Program-made: the position numbers and the translations under genes
Notes under the pieces: generated by a model
What the model saw: the letters and a program-made list of their open reading frames with translations, nothing else
Database searches by the model: none
Told to the model about the DNA's origin: nothing
Shown: positions 1 through 8,769 of the stretch, piece after piece
Numbering within the stretch: position 1 is the first letter of the stretch
Layout: each line of letters opens with the position of its first letter
From: Oscillospiraceae bacterium
GTDB taxonomy: Bacteria > Bacillota > Clostridia > Oscillospirales > Ruminococcaceae
Length of the DNA stretch: 42,698 nucleotides
Assembly (NCBI GenBank): GCA_030523195.1
Contig: JAUNJC010000004.1
Span: 1-42,698 of the forward strand
Reading direction: 5' to 3'

Positions 1-401
1 CGGAACGGCATACCATACTCATGGTACAGCAGTATCGCTATCCATTCCATGAAGTTACGCTGGAGATTCCTGCTGGAAAGCGAGAAAAAGGAGAAGACCC
101 TCTGCAATGCGGCCTGCGGGAACTGCGGGAAGAAACCGGACGCACCTGCAAAAAGTATACAGAACTTGGCTATCTTTACCCCACACCGGCTTATGATACA
201 GAGATCATTTATATGTACCTCGCACAGGAACTCTCCCAGCCCATGCAGCAAAAATTGGATGCCAGTGAGTTCTTGGATGTCATAGAACTGCCGCTGGAAG
301 ATGTGGTGCAAATGGTGATGGACGGAAAAATTCCAGATGCCAAAACACAAGTTGCCATCCTGAAAACTTGGATGCTGCTGCAAATGCAGGCAAAAAAATA
401 A
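1..401 (+). CDS. NUDIX hydrolase, ADP-ribose pyrophosphatase-like (5' truncated)
   Basis: C-terminal part of a NUDIX hydrolase; the reading frame is open to the window edge, so the true start lies outside. The Nudix box G-x5-E-x7-R-E-x2-E-E-x-G is complete (GKREKGE...RELREETG) and follows the QQYRYP segment typical of ADP-ribose/ADP-sugar pyrophosphatases of the NudF type. These enzymes hydrolyse ADP-ribose to AMP and ribose 5-phosphate using Mg2+ held by the box glutamates. The gene is convergent with spoVG and its stop lies directly against a terminator hairpin. Family assignment is secure; substrate is inferred from family resemblance. Confidence 0.85.
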   Translation, partial: ERHTILMVQQYRYPFHEVTLEIPAGKREKGEDPLQCGLRELREETGRTCKKYTELGYLYPTPAYDTEIIYMYLAQELSQPMQQKLDASEFLDVIELPLEDVVQMVMDGKIPDAKTQVAILKTWMLLQMQAKK

Positions 402-432
402 GGACAGCCTGCTGTTTTCAAGCAGGTTGTCC
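402..432 (-). terminator. Intrinsic terminator of spoVG
   Basis: A 12-bp stem (402-413 with 421-432, one G-U pair) encloses a 7-nt loop. On the minus strand it is followed by TTATTTTTTT, a good U-tract, so it terminates spoVG. The plus-strand side has no U-tract, so termination of the NUDIX gene here is less certain. The U-tract overlaps the end of the NUDIX coding sequence. Confidence 0.7.
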
Positions 433-466
433 AAAAAGAAATAAAGCAATATCAATTGGTTAGAAA

Positions 467-778
467 TTATACATTTTGCGTCTGTTCTGTACTTCGTGCA
501 GATTCCATTTCCGTTTCCATCAGTGTCAGGTGCTGTTTGTAGGTTTTCATAATCTGTGCTTCCATTTCTTTTCTGGCAGCAGCAGAGATCGGATGCACGA
601 TATCCCGAAATACACCATTCTCATCTTTCCGACTGGGCATTGCAACAAAAAGTCGTTCATCCCCCTGTACGATTTTGATGTCATGTACGGCAAGCATATT
701 GTCCAGTGTGATGGAAACAATCGCACGCAGCCGTCCTTCTGTGATGACTTTTCTGATCTTGATATCTGTGATTTCCAT
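467..778 (-). CDS. spoVG: SpoVG family RNA/DNA-binding regulator
   Basis: A 103-residue protein matching SpoVG along its length: it starts MEITDIKIRK, contains DIKIVQGDERLFVAMPSRK, then FRDIVHPI and a helical C-terminus. SpoVG is a small nucleic-acid-binding regulator that affects septum formation and sporulation in Bacillus and many other processes in non-spore-formers. The start ATG follows the strong ribosome binding site AAAGGAGG. It is transcribed divergently from murC, a cell-wall gene often found near spoVG in Clostridia. A sigma-H promoter was looked for upstream but none was convincing. Confidence 0.93.
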   Translation of the reverse strand: MEITDIKIRKVITEGRLRAIVSITLDNMLAVHDIKIVQGDERLFVAMPSRKDENGVFRDIVHPISAAARKEMEAQIMKTYKQHLTLMETEMESARSTEQTQNV

Positions 779-916
779 AAGATGACCTCCTTTTAGACAG
801 CGTAACCAGACTTGCAGCTATGGCTACGATACCGGTTTCCCCGCATCCGCAGCTCATGGATAGTATGGGAAAAACCGGATAAACTATGCACATACTCTTT
901 CCAATTCCGTTTCTTT

Positions 917-945
917 TTTCGGAATAGAAAGAATATGGATATAAG
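917..945 (+). promoter_or_regulatory. Candidate murC promoter
   Basis: TTTCGG (917-922), 17-nt spacer, TATAAG (940-945). The -10 is good and the -35 poor. If used, transcription would begin near 952, which argues against the ATG at 960 and for the downstream TTG at 993 as murC start. Confidence 0.3.
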
Positions 946-992
946 TATACACAAAGCAAATGAAAATTACGATAAAGAAAAGAGTGGTTTTT

Positions 993-2450
993 TTGAACAA
1001 AGAAATATTAAATTGTAAAAAACACATCCATTTCATTGGAATCGGCGGTTCTGGTATGTATCCGCTGGTACAAATCCTGCATACAAAAGGATTTTACATG
1101 ACTGGATCGGATAACAACGAATCGGAAACGCTGCAAGCTGTTCGAGATATGGGCATTCCCGTCATCATGGGACAGCGTGCAGAAAACATTGATGGGGCAG
1201 ATCTGATTGTCTATACTGCTGCAATTATGGCAGATAATCCAGAATTAATCGCAGCAAAGGAAGCAGAAAAAAATAACGGCGTCACACTGATGGAACGCAG
1301 CGAACTGCTCGGTCTGGTCACAAGCTGGTATGACAATGCCATTTGTATTGCCGGCACACATGGTAAAACAACCACCACTTCCATGACAACACAGATTCTC
1401 TATGACGCTGGAGCAGACCCCTCTGCTGTGATCGGCGGAAAACTTGCCTGCATTCATGGCAGCGGCCGCTGCGGAAACAGCGATATTATGACCTGTGAAG
1501 CCTGTGAATTTGTGGACACATTCCTAAAGCTATACCCAGATATTGCTGTACTGCTGAATATCGACGCTGACCACCTGGACTATTTCGGCACGGTAGAAAA
1601 TATCATCCGTTCCTTCCACAAGTTTGCAGAAAATACATCAAAAGTTATCATCTATAATGGAGACGATGAAAAAACTTGCAAGGCAGTGGAAGGCATTACT
1701 GGCAAAGAATTGATTACCTTTGGAAAACAGCCCGACAATGACTATGTGGCAGAAAATATTGTACATGTTTCCGGATTGGAAACGCATTTCGATGTACGGT
1801 ATCACGGTGAACTGTTGGGAACCGTTGTCCTCAATATTGCCGGTGTTCACAATGTTCTGAATGCTCTGGCTGCCATTGCAGCCGCTCGTTATGTCGGTAT
1901 TTCGTTTGAAGATGCGGTCAAGGGTCTTGGCAACTTCCACGGCGCTGGCAGACGTTTTGATAAAAAAGGAGAAGCCTGCGGCATCACTGTTGTAGATGAC
2001 TATGGACACCATCCGACAGAATTGACTGTTACACTACAAGCAGCTATGGAAATGCCGTTCCATGCCGTATGGGCAGTCTTTCAGCCGTTCACTTTCTCTC
2101 GTACTGCCATGCTGCTGGACGATTTTGTAAAGGCACTCTCCATTCCAACCCATGCAGTCCTAACAGATATTATGGGTTCTCGGGAAAAAAACACCTACCG
2201 GATTTTCACTCGTCAACTCGGCGAAAAAATCCCCGGTGCGGTATGGTTTCCACAGGACGAAACGAATCCAGAATCCAATGACGAACGAAAATACAAAAAC
2301 TTTGCAGATGTCTGCCAATATGTCTGTGACCATGCCGAACCGGGCGATCTGGTGATTACAATGGGATGCGGTGACATCAATAAGGTCAATAAAATGATTC
2401 TAGAAGAACTCCAGCGGCGAGAACGGCAAATATCCCAAAACACACTGTAA
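993..2450 (+). CDS. murC: UDP-N-acetylmuramate--L-alanine ligase
   Basis: Cytoplasmic Mur ligase that adds L-alanine to UDP-MurNAc with ATP, the first amino-acid step of peptidoglycan precursor synthesis. Visible are the N-terminal Rossmann motif HIHFIGIGGSGM, the P-loop GTHGKTTTT, the central-domain segment LLNIDADHLDYFG and the C-terminal DDYGHHPTE, in MurC order. With the TTG start chosen here the protein is 485 residues. An in-frame ATG at 960 would add 11 residues but has no ribosome binding site and sits too close to the apparent promoter; GTG at 984 is a third option. The function is secure, the start is not. Confidence 0.93.
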   Translation: MNKEILNCKKHIHFIGIGGSGMYPLVQILHTKGFYMTGSDNNESETLQAVRDMGIPVIMGQRAENIDGADLIVYTAAIMADNPELIAAKEAEKNNGVTLMERSELLGLVTSWYDNAICIAGTHGKTTTTSMTTQILYDAGADPSAVIGGKLACIHGSGRCGNSDIMTCEACEFVDTFLKLYPDIAVLLNIDADHLDYFGTVENIIRSFHKFAENTSKVIIYNGDDEKTCKAVEGITGKELITFGKQPDNDYVAENIVHVSGLETHFDVRYHGELLGTVVLNIAGVHNVLNALAAIAAARYVGISFEDAVKGLGNFHGAGRRFDKKGEACGITVVDDYGHHPTELTVTLQAAMEMPFHAVWAVFQPFTFSRTAMLLDDFVKALSIPTHAVLTDIMGSREKNTYRIFTRQLGEKIPGAVWFPQDETNPESNDERKYKNFADVCQYVCDHAEPGDLVITMGCGDINKVNKMILEELQRRERQISQNTL

Positions 2451-2523
2451 AAACAGGCTGGAATCCATTCATTCCGATGCCAGTATGATGCAAATCATTC
2501 TAATTTTCATTCTTCACAATTTC

Positions 2524-2532
2524 TTATCCACA
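2524..2532 (+). promoter_or_regulatory. Consensus DnaA-box sequence upstream of zapA
   Basis: TTATCCACA, identical to the consensus DnaA box, lies 43 nt before the zapA -10 element. A single box can occur by chance in AT-rich intergenic DNA, and no cluster or DNA-unwinding element is seen, so this is not an origin. Confidence 0.35.
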
Positions 2533-2551
2533 CTTTTTTTCACAAAAAAAC

Positions 2552-2580
2552 TTTTTATTTTTTGAAAAATAGATTATAAT
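2552..2580 (+). promoter_or_regulatory. Candidate zapA operon promoter
   Basis: A perfect -10 hexamer TATAAT at 2575-2580, 56 nt before the zapA ATG. The hexamer at the proper distance upstream (TTTTTA, 2552-2557) is a weak -35, so an activator or a sequence-independent contact may be needed. Confidence 0.45.
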
Positions 2581-2636
2581 AAAAGCTGCACATGGCATAT
2601 TCGGTACAGAAATCAAAATAGAAAGGATCTCCCAAT

Positions 2637-3002
2637 ATGACAAATAAAGTAAAAGTTGTAATCTGTGGAAAAGACTTTATGCTGCAAACAGCGGAATCCG
2701 CCAGTTATGTTACTGGGCTTGCCCGTACATTAGACAACCGGATTTCAGAAGTCTCCAGTACAAATAGCAGTACCTCCCCTTTTGCTGCCTCTATTATGGT
2801 TGCACTCTCTACACTGGATGACCTCAATAAGGCAAACCAGCGTCTGGATGCACTGCGAGAACAGGCAAAAGAATATGTGGACGAAGCCGGAAAAACCCGT
2901 CTCGCCTATGACAATGCAATACTGGATGTGAAACGACTTCAGGCAAAAGTCGATGCCCTCGAAAAAGAATTACAAAATACAAAACAACCTGCAAAAGCAT
3001 GA
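2637..3002 (+). CDS. zapA: Cell division protein ZapA
   Basis: ZapA (121 residues) binds and bundles FtsZ filaments at midcell. The N-terminal half carries the globular ZapA fold (KVKVVICGKDFMLQT, then SYVTGLARTLDNRI), followed by a long C-terminal coiled coil of charged heptads up to the end. The final codons overlap the start of the U32 peptidase by four bases (ATGA), implying translational coupling. The zapA-U32 pair is a recurring arrangement in Bacillota. An AAAGGAT-type ribosome binding site lies about 8 nt before the ATG. Confidence 0.92.
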   Translation: MTNKVKVVICGKDFMLQTAESASYVTGLARTLDNRISEVSSTNSSTSPFAASIMVALSTLDDLNKANQRLDALREQAKEYVDEAGKTRLAYDNAILDVKRLQAKVDALEKELQNTKQPAKA

Positions 3003-5065
3003 GACCATATCCTGAAATTTTAGCACCTGCTGGCAGCATGGATGCTCTGACTGCTGCGGTACACTGTGGGGCAGATGCCGTATATCTTGGTGCCACATTA
3101 TTTTCGGCTCGACAAAATGCCCATAATTTTGATGTTGCAGCTTTACAGAAAGCTGCTGCATTCTGCCATACAAACGATGTAAAAGTTTATCTAACCGTCA
3201 ATACCCTCATCTTTGACACAGAGTGGAAAGCATTGGATCAACTTCTGCAAACTGCTGCCGCCTGTGGGATAGATGCCTGTATCGTACAGGATTTGGGTGT
3301 TGCAAATTATATTCGGCATCGCATTCCGGATATGCCGCTTCATGCCTCCACACAAATGACCATCTATTCCCCTGCCGGTGCAATCTGGGCAAAGGAACAC
3401 GGCTTCTCTCGTGTGGTTGTGGCAAGGGAAATGACCCGTGCAGAAATCAAAAGGGTTTGTGAAACTGGTCTGGAAGTAGAACAATTTGTCCATGGTGCAC
3501 TCTGTATGTGTATTTCTGGACAGTGCTATCTTTCGGCAATGATCGGCACACGCAGTGCCAATCGTGGCTGTTGCGCACAGGCATGCCGCCTGCCATTTAC
3601 AGCAAAAGGCAACCGACAGGCAGCTGCACTTTCCCTGAAAGATGTCTGCTTACTGCCACACTATCAAAAACTTTGTGAAGATGGTATTGCTTCTCTGAAA
3701 ATCGAAGGCAGAATGAAACGACCCGAATATGTTGCCGCAGCGGTCACAGCCTTACGGCAGCTACGAGAGGGACAACAACCAGATTTACAAATGCTGCGTG
3801 CAGTCTTCTCCCGCAGCGGTTTTACAGACGGTTATTACACCGGAAAACGAACACAAATGTTTGGTACCAGACAAAAAGAAGATGTCAAGGCCGCTGATGC
3901 CGTTCTGCCAAAGTTAGCAGAAATGGCAAAAAAACCAGCTGTTCATATACCAGTTACAATGACTGCAACTGTATGCCTTGGACAACCGGTCACATTAACC
4001 GCTTCTTTACTAGACGGAACATCTGTGACATTCAGCGGTGCCTCGGCAGAACCAGCCAAAAACAAACCCTGTGATGCAGTATTATTGGAGCGACAGCTCA
4101 GCAAACTTGGCAATACTACCTACCAACTGGACAGTCTTACTACAGATTGTGACGGACGTTCTGCCGTTTCCGCAGCTGCTTTGAATGCCCTACGGAGAAC
4201 AGCGACAGATGAACTGGATGCTTTGCGGCGAAAAAATCACACCCCTATTTACACCCTAAAAGAAGTTCCGCCGTTGCCAAAAGAACACCCCTGTGAGTCT
4301 ACTTCTCTGCCGGCATACTGGGTACAAGTTCGCACAAAAGAACAACTTCATGCAGTACAGAACGGTCACTTCCCTGCAAAGCGAATCCTATTACCGCTTG
4401 CTCTGGCAGAACAGCAAAAAGAACCTATTCCAACAGCTATTTTGACACTGCCAACTTTTGCCCCCAATGACACACGATTGCAGCAGCGACTTGCTGCATG
4501 CAGAAAAAATGGCTGGACAGAAATCCTCTGTGATACGACAGCACATCTTCTCCTTGGAAAACAAGCTGGTTTCACGTTACACGGCGGAACAGGACTCAAC
4601 ATTGCCAATCGGCACAGCATTGCCGTCCTAAAGCAATATGGCGTACAGGATACGCTGCTTTCTGCGGAACTGACGGCACGGCAGGGCTTGTCCTGCAATG
4701 GCATCTTACCAACTGGTATATTCGCCTATGGACATTTTCCAGTGATGAAAACACGACTCTGTCCCATTCGAGAAGAAGTCGGCTGTTCTGCCTGTTCGCA
4801 TGTTCTCACTGACCGAACTGGCAGACAATTTCCGGTTTTCTGTATGGAATCCTATGCTGTTTTATATAACGCCGTTCCAATCTGGATGGCAGATAAACTG
4901 GAACTTTTACAAGGCTTTTCTACCCTGTTATTGTCGTTTTCCGTCGAATCAGAAAAACAAGTGCATCAGGTTCTCCATGCCTATCAGCATCCTGCATCAC
5001 TTGTTCCAGCTGACTATACTCGTGGTTTGCTTCTGCGTGGTCTGCCTTCAGCCATTCAAAAATAA
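2999..5065 (+). CDS. U32 family peptidase with DUF3656-type C-terminus (RlhA/TrhP-like)
   Basis: A 688-residue protein. Residues 1-300 form the U32 barrel; the family signature is at 161-179 (E-Q-F-V-H-G-A-L-C...C-Y-L-S). Cysteines at 169, 171, 176, 191, 192 and 196 fall in the region where relatives such as RlhA and TrhP bind an iron-sulfur cluster. Those relatives hydroxylate RNA bases (23S rRNA C2501, or tRNA U34 with prephenate), so an RNA hydroxylation role is more likely than proteolysis. The remaining 380 residues correspond to the C-terminal extension seen in longer Bacillota members. Translation is coupled to zapA. RNA target not determinable here. Confidence 0.88.
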   Translation: MRPYPEILAPAGSMDALTAAVHCGADAVYLGATLFSARQNAHNFDVAALQKAAAFCHTNDVKVYLTVNTLIFDTEWKALDQLLQTAAACGIDACIVQDLGVANYIRHRIPDMPLHASTQMTIYSPAGAIWAKEHGFSRVVVAREMTRAEIKRVCETGLEVEQFVHGALCMCISGQCYLSAMIGTRSANRGCCAQACRLPFTAKGNRQAAALSLKDVCLLPHYQKLCEDGIASLKIEGRMKRPEYVAAAVTALRQLREGQQPDLQMLRAVFSRSGFTDGYYTGKRTQMFGTRQKEDVKAADAVLPKLAEMAKKPAVHIPVTMTATVCLGQPVTLTASLLDGTSVTFSGASAEPAKNKPCDAVLLERQLSKLGNTTYQLDSLTTDCDGRSAVSAAALNALRRTATDELDALRRKNHTPIYTLKEVPPLPKEHPCESTSLPAYWVQVRTKEQLHAVQNGHFPAKRILLPLALAEQQKEPIPTAILTLPTFAPNDTRLQQRLAACRKNGWTEILCDTTAHLLLGKQAGFTLHGGTGLNIANRHSIAVLKQYGVQDTLLSAELTARQGLSCNGILPTGIFAYGHFPVMKTRLCPIREEVGCSACSHVLTDRTGRQFPVFCMESYAVLYNAVPIWMADKLELLQGFSTLLLSFSVESEKQVHQVLHAYQHPASLVPADYTRGLLLRGLPSAIQK

Positions 5066-5103
5066 AATATTTTTAGATTCAATTCACACTTGCGGAGGTT
5101 TTT

Positions 5104-5541
5104 ATGCAATTACAAGTTCAGCGGCTTCGCCCGACTGCAAAATTACCCACACGAGCAACAACGGGCAGTACTGGATACGATTTATATGCTGCACTGGATG
5201 CTCCTCTCTCTATTCCAGTGGGAACCATTCAAAAAATTCCAACTGGTCTGGCAATCGCACCTGATAGAACAGATATCGCAATACTACTCATGGCTCGATC
5301 CAGTCTGGCAACCAACCATGGAATTACGATGGCAAATGGTGTTGGCCTAATCGACAGCGATTATCGGGGCGAATTACTCGTTCCACTGATCAATTTGGGA
5401 TCACAGCCATTTACCATTCTTCCTGCAATGCGAATTGCACAGCTGATATGGGTGCCAATCCTGCATCCATCTATCATAGAAGTCGAACAAGTACCGGAAA
5501 CGGATCGAGGAAGCGGCGGATTTGGTTCTACCGGAAAATAA
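5104..5541 (+). CDS. dut: dUTP diphosphatase
   Basis: Trimeric dUTPase (145 residues) that hydrolyses dUTP to dUMP and pyrophosphate, keeping uracil out of DNA and supplying dTMP synthesis. All five motifs are present: GSTGYDLYA (21-29), ARSSLA (64-69), NGVGLIDSDYRGE (78-90, catalytic Asp84), RIAQLI (110-115) and the C-terminal glycine/phenylalanine arm RGSGGFGSTGK (135-145). It starts at an ATG after GGAGG, 38 nt behind the U32 gene, so it is probably the last gene of the zapA operon. Confidence 0.95.
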   Translation: MQLQVQRLRPTAKLPTRATTGSTGYDLYAALDAPLSIPVGTIQKIPTGLAIAPDRTDIAILLMARSSLATNHGITMANGVGLIDSDYRGELLVPLINLGSQPFTILPAMRIAQLIWVPILHPSIIEVEQVPETDRGSGGFGSTGK

Positions 5542-5701
5542 TTTCCGTTTATTTCCTAACACATTCTCTCTTTTAAAAAGAATGGAAGCCCTTTTCAAGC
5601 AGTGGTCTCCTATCCTATAAAAATGAATCCATAGATAAAATGGATCGCTGCTGTTTCATCATAAATTATACCCCATTAAGGGAATAAGGAGCGATAGTTT
5701 C

Positions 5702-5971
5702 ATGGCCAAATTTAAAAAAGTCCTGATGTACATATTAGTCTATATCGTAGCTCTGGTGCTTGGCGGCATTTTAGCCATGCTGGGTGGAAAAATATCAGGG
5801 CTCAGTTTTCTCGCTTACACCATGGATTGGGGATTTGATCCGATTGATTTAGACCTCAATGTAATTTTCCTTAACTTTGGACTGCGTTTGAATATTAACA
5901 TGGGACAAATTCTCATGATTCTTGTTGCAGTTTTCACGGCTCCAAAAATTGTAGGAAAACTGTGCAGCTGA
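5702..5971 (+). CDS. Small membrane protein, DUF4321-like
   Basis: An 89-residue protein with two hydrophobic segments (about residues 8-28 and 66-84) joined by a loop rich in Asp and Asn (DWGFDPIDLDLNVIF). The size, two-helix plan and position upstream of mreB fit the uncharacterised DUF4321 family found near shape genes in Clostridia; this is recognition by resemblance and context, not a search. The ATG follows AAGGAGCG. The 160 nt before it contain no clear terminator or promoter. Separated from mreB by 267 nt holding the mreB promoter. Confidence 0.6.
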   Translation: MAKFKKVLMYILVYIVALVLGGILAMLGGKISGLSFLAYTMDWGFDPIDLDLNVIFLNFGLRLNINMGQILMILVAVFTAPKIVGKLCS

Positions 5972-6030
5972 CATCTGCTAACTGTACACTTTTTTTCACA
6001 TATGTTCTCATGATTTTATGGTCTATCAGA

Positions 6031-6059
6031 TTGCGTCAAAACGCAACTTGTGATATAAT
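6031..6059 (+). promoter_or_regulatory. mreB operon promoter with overlapping inverted repeat
   Basis: TTGCGT (6031-6036), 17-nt spacer, TATAAT (6054-6059), with TG one base upstream of the -10 (extended -10). The -35 is also the left half of a perfect inverted repeat TTGCGT-CAAA-ACGCAA (6031-6046), the geometry of an operator. No regulator is encoded next to it. Confidence 0.72.
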
Positions 6060-6113
6060 AAAAATAAACTTCTCTTCTCATCTGATTTGCTGGCTTTTTC
6101 TCAGCAGAGCGGC

Positions 6114-6139
6114 AATATCGTTTTTGAAAAAACGATATT
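6114..6139 (+). repeat. Perfect 12-bp inverted repeat in the mreB leader
   Basis: AATATCGTTTTT at 6114-6125 and its exact complement at 6128-6139, separated by 2 nt. It lies between the mreB promoter and the mreB start. No proper U-tract follows, so it is not an obvious terminator; it could be a protein-binding palindrome or an RNA hairpin. Confidence 0.6.
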
Positions 6140-6238
6140 TGTATTTATAGATCATTTTTTACAGTTTCGGCAGCAGGATAATAGAAAAACAGAACTTTCC
6201 TTAGCTGTCAGAGTTTGGCATAGAAAGGTGCAAGCAAA

Positions 6239-7252
6239 ATGTTTATCAAAGATATCGGTATCGACCTTGGTACAGCAAATACATTGATCTATCTGCGGGG
6301 ACGAGGCATTATGATCCGAGAACCCTCCGTTGTGGCAGTGAATACCCATACTGAATCTGCAAAGTATGTGGGAAAAGAGGCCAAAGAAGTCATTGGCAGA
6401 ACGCCCGGTTCTATTGTTGCGGTGCGACCACTGAAAAACGGCGTCATCGCAGATTTTGAAACCACAACTATCCTATTGCAGGAATTCATCCGAAAAGCTT
6501 TACGTGGCAAAACATTTACAAAAGCGAGAGTCATTATTTGTATTCCCTCCGGTGTAACTACTGTAGAGCGACGTGCTGTAAGAGAAGCGGTAGAACAAGC
6601 TGGAGCAAAATATGTCCTGATTGTAGAGGAAACCATGGCAGCTGCAATCGGTGCTGGTCTTCCTACACAGGAACCTATCGGCAGCATGATTGTTGATATC
6701 GGCGGCGGCACCAGTGAAGCAGCCGTTATCTCCATGGGAGGCATTGTTTCCTCCAAAAGTATTCGCTGCGGCGGCGATGAACTGGATGCTGCCATTATCA
6801 ATCATATCAAAAAACGCTATAATCTCCTCATTGGTGAACGCACTGCAGAAGATATCAAAATTCAAATTGGATCTGCCTTTCCTATGGATCGAGAAGATGC
6901 TATGGAGATCAAAGGCAGAAATCTTCTAAACGGTCTGCCAGAAACCATCAATATCACAGGGGCAGAAGTACGGGATGCCATGTCTGAACCCCTTGCTCGC
7001 ATTGTGGATGCCGTAAAATATACATTGGAGCAAACTCCCCCAGAACTGGCAGCCGATATCATGGATCGTGGCATCATTCTCTCCGGCGGCGGTGCTCTGC
7101 TGCGTGGTATGGATCGCCTGATTCATCAAGAAACAGGCATGCCCGTACTGGTGGCAGAATATCCGCTGGACTGCGTAGCAGAGGGCACAGGTAAAATTTT
7201 TGAACATCTTGAAAACTATCAGGATGCTCTTACAGAAGACACCCGTTATTGA
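6239..7252 (+). CDS. mreB: Rod shape-determining protein MreB
   Basis: Bacterial actin homologue (337 residues) that forms membrane-associated filaments and organises the elongasome. It shows the actin-fold nucleotide motifs: phosphate 1 [13 protein letters not shown] near the N-terminus, phosphate 2 [16 protein letters not shown], and the adenosine motif [13 protein letters not shown] near the C-terminus. It begins after AGAAAGGTG. The downstream genes mreC, mreD and PBP2 confirm the assignment against DnaK- or FtsA-like relatives. The mreB leader is about 170 nt and contains a palindrome. Confidence 0.97.
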   Translation: MFIKDIGIDLGTANTLIYLRGRGIMIREPSVVAVNTHTESAKYVGKEAKEVIGRTPGSIVAVRPLKNGVIADFETTTILLQEFIRKALRGKTFTKARVIICIPSGVTTVERRAVREAVEQAGAKYVLIVEETMAAAIGAGLPTQEPIGSMIVDIGGGTSEAAVISMGGIVSSKSIRCGGDELDAAIINHIKKRYNLLIGERTAEDIKIQIGSAFPMDREDAMEIKGRNLLNGLPETINITGAEVRDAMSEPLARIVDAVKYTLEQTPPELAADIMDRGIILSGGGALLRGMDRLIHQETGMPVLVAEYPLDCVAEGTGKIFEHLENYQDALTEDTRY

Positions 7253-7281
7253 TGCCGAAAAGACAAAGGAGGAAAACAATT

Positions 7282-8187
7282 ATGGGTGACTTCTTCAAAC
7301 GAAACAAATTTCGCTTTCTGCTTTGTATCCTTGCCCTTCTGACTGGTATGCTGCTCTATGCTGCAACACAAAATGGACAGACAACCGGTGTAACCGGTAT
7401 GATTCTCAATCCGCTGCGGCGAGTGACACATTCCATCTCCACACAAGTGGATCGCTTTGTTTCTTCTTTCACCGACGCAACAGGTTATCAAAAGGAAAAT
7501 GAAACACTGAAACAGGAAAATGCAGCCCTTAAAAAACAGCTTCTAGACTATGAAGACACCAAACAGCAGCTTGCAGAACTTGAAAAATTTATGGGCATCA
7601 AAGAGGATCATCCAGACTATACGCTCTCTGATCCTTGTACTATTATTGGATATGTCACCAATGACCCATTTCATAGTTTTATCATTGACAAAGGTTCTGA
7701 AGACGGACTCTCTCTGCAAGATCCTGTCGTAACTGCGGAAGGGATTGTCGGAATTATTTCTGAAGTCTCCAATACTTATGCAACAGTGGAAACGATTTGT
7801 TCCCCCAACCTATCCATTGGAGCAATGTCTGCAACCGGCAGTGATACGGGCATTGTAGAAGGTGAAATTTCATTGGCAAGTGATTATCAGTGCCGTATGA
7901 TCTATCTGGAACGGGATACCAAACTGGAAAAAGACAGCTTGATTAAAACTTCCGGCACAAGCGGTCTCTTTCCACAAGGCTATCTGATCGGAACTGTGGA
8001 GCGATTGGAACTGATGGACAGCGGTTTAAGCAAATATGCTGTATTGAAACCGTCTGTAGACTTTTCTTCTTTGACCAATGTCATGGTCATTCTGGACTAT
8101 GATGGAAAGGATGCAGAAGCAAACACGACAAACCAATCCACAAATGCAGCTACTTCTAATAAGGAGGCAGAGAATGGGAAAAATTAG
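7282..8187 (+). CDS. mreC: Rod shape-determining protein MreC
   Basis: Membrane-anchored elongasome protein (301 residues) linking MreB/MreD to PBP2. An N-terminal transmembrane helix (about residues 8-28) is followed by a coiled coil (QKENETLKQENAALKKQ...) and the MreC beta-domain with KGSEDGL, VVTAEGIVGIISEV and TSGTSGLFPQGYLIG. The C-terminal tail (about 30 residues) is Asn/Thr/Ala-rich and likely disordered. The start at 7282 is set by AAAGGAGG at 7266-7273; in-frame starts at 7249/7252 lack a site and overlap the mreB stop. Confidence 0.95.
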   Translation: MGDFFKRNKFRFLLCILALLTGMLLYAATQNGQTTGVTGMILNPLRRVTHSISTQVDRFVSSFTDATGYQKENETLKQENAALKKQLLDYEDTKQQLAELEKFMGIKEDHPDYTLSDPCTIIGYVTNDPFHSFIIDKGSEDGLSLQDPVVTAEGIVGIISEVSNTYATVETICSPNLSIGAMSATGSDTGIVEGEISLASDYQCRMIYLERDTKLEKDSLIKTSGTSGLFPQGYLIGTVERLELMDSGLSKYAVLKPSVDFSSLTNVMVILDYDGKDAEANTTNQSTNAATSNKEAENGKN

Positions 8188-8746
8188 ACCAGCTCGCTCG
8201 ACTCCTGCACAAAAGCGAAATACTGTCATTCGTTGGACATTTTATTTTGTTGTCATTCTGCTCTGCACTGCCTTTCTCAATGCAGGGGACAGCGTAAAAC
8301 CACTTCTGCTGATTCCGGTTTCCCTCTGCATTGCCTCAAACGTGAAAGAAAGTGCAGCTGTATGCATCGGTATCTTATGTGGGCTGCTGCTGGATTTCTG
8401 CTGTAACCGACTGATGGGATTCTATGCGATCCAATTAATGCTGGTATGTCTGGTGACATCCTGGCTCTATACGCAACTGCTACAACAGCGACTGTTCAAC
8501 ATGCTGGTTCTTACCGCTATATCCAGTCTGCTGCTTGGGACAATTGATTTCTTTTTCTACTATGCAATCTGGGATTATGAACATGTGTGGCTAGTATTTC
8601 TGCATATTACCTTACCGAGCTGCGGCTATACGCTGATTGCAGCCTTGCCGCTATACGGTCTTTTCCATTTCGTTCACGAACGGCTTCTGCCCCGCAGCAA
8701 CCGTACCATTGAACAAGCGATCCACACAACCATTGAACCATATTGA
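8174..8746 (+). CDS. mreD: Rod shape-determining protein MreD
   Basis: Integral membrane protein of the elongasome, 190 residues, with about five hydrophobic segments; it overlaps the end of mreC by 14 nt, implying coupling. The start at 8174 follows AAGGAGG inside the end of mreC. Identity rests on length, hydrophobic pattern, the segment LLLDFCCNRLMGFYAIQLML typical of MreD, and position between mreC and PBP2. The sequence is poorly conserved in general, so context matters here. Confidence 0.88.
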   Translation: MGKIRPARSTPAQKRNTVIRWTFYFVVILLCTAFLNAGDSVKPLLLIPVSLCIASNVKESAAVCIGILCGLLLDFCCNRLMGFYAIQLMLVCLVTSWLYTQLLQQRLFNMLVLTAISSLLLGTIDFFFYYAIWDYEHVWLVFLHITLPSCGYTLIAALPLYGLFHFVHERLLPRSNRTIEQAIHTTIEPY

Positions 8747-8769
8747 CGGGGTGCAGAAGGAGGAATTTT

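Noticed and set aside
467..960. Sigma-H promoter for spoVG
   Set aside because: No pair matching the AGGA-type -35 and GAAT -10 at the correct distance was found; a TTGGAA-N17-TATCCG alternative is too weak to call.
5542..5701. Terminator after dut
   Set aside because: A weak CATTCT/AGAATG hairpin and a 6-bp ATCCAT/ATGGAT hairpin exist, but neither has a U-tract.
6289..6801. Minus-strand frame of 170 codons within mreB
   Set aside because: Shadow of mreB caused by its codon use.
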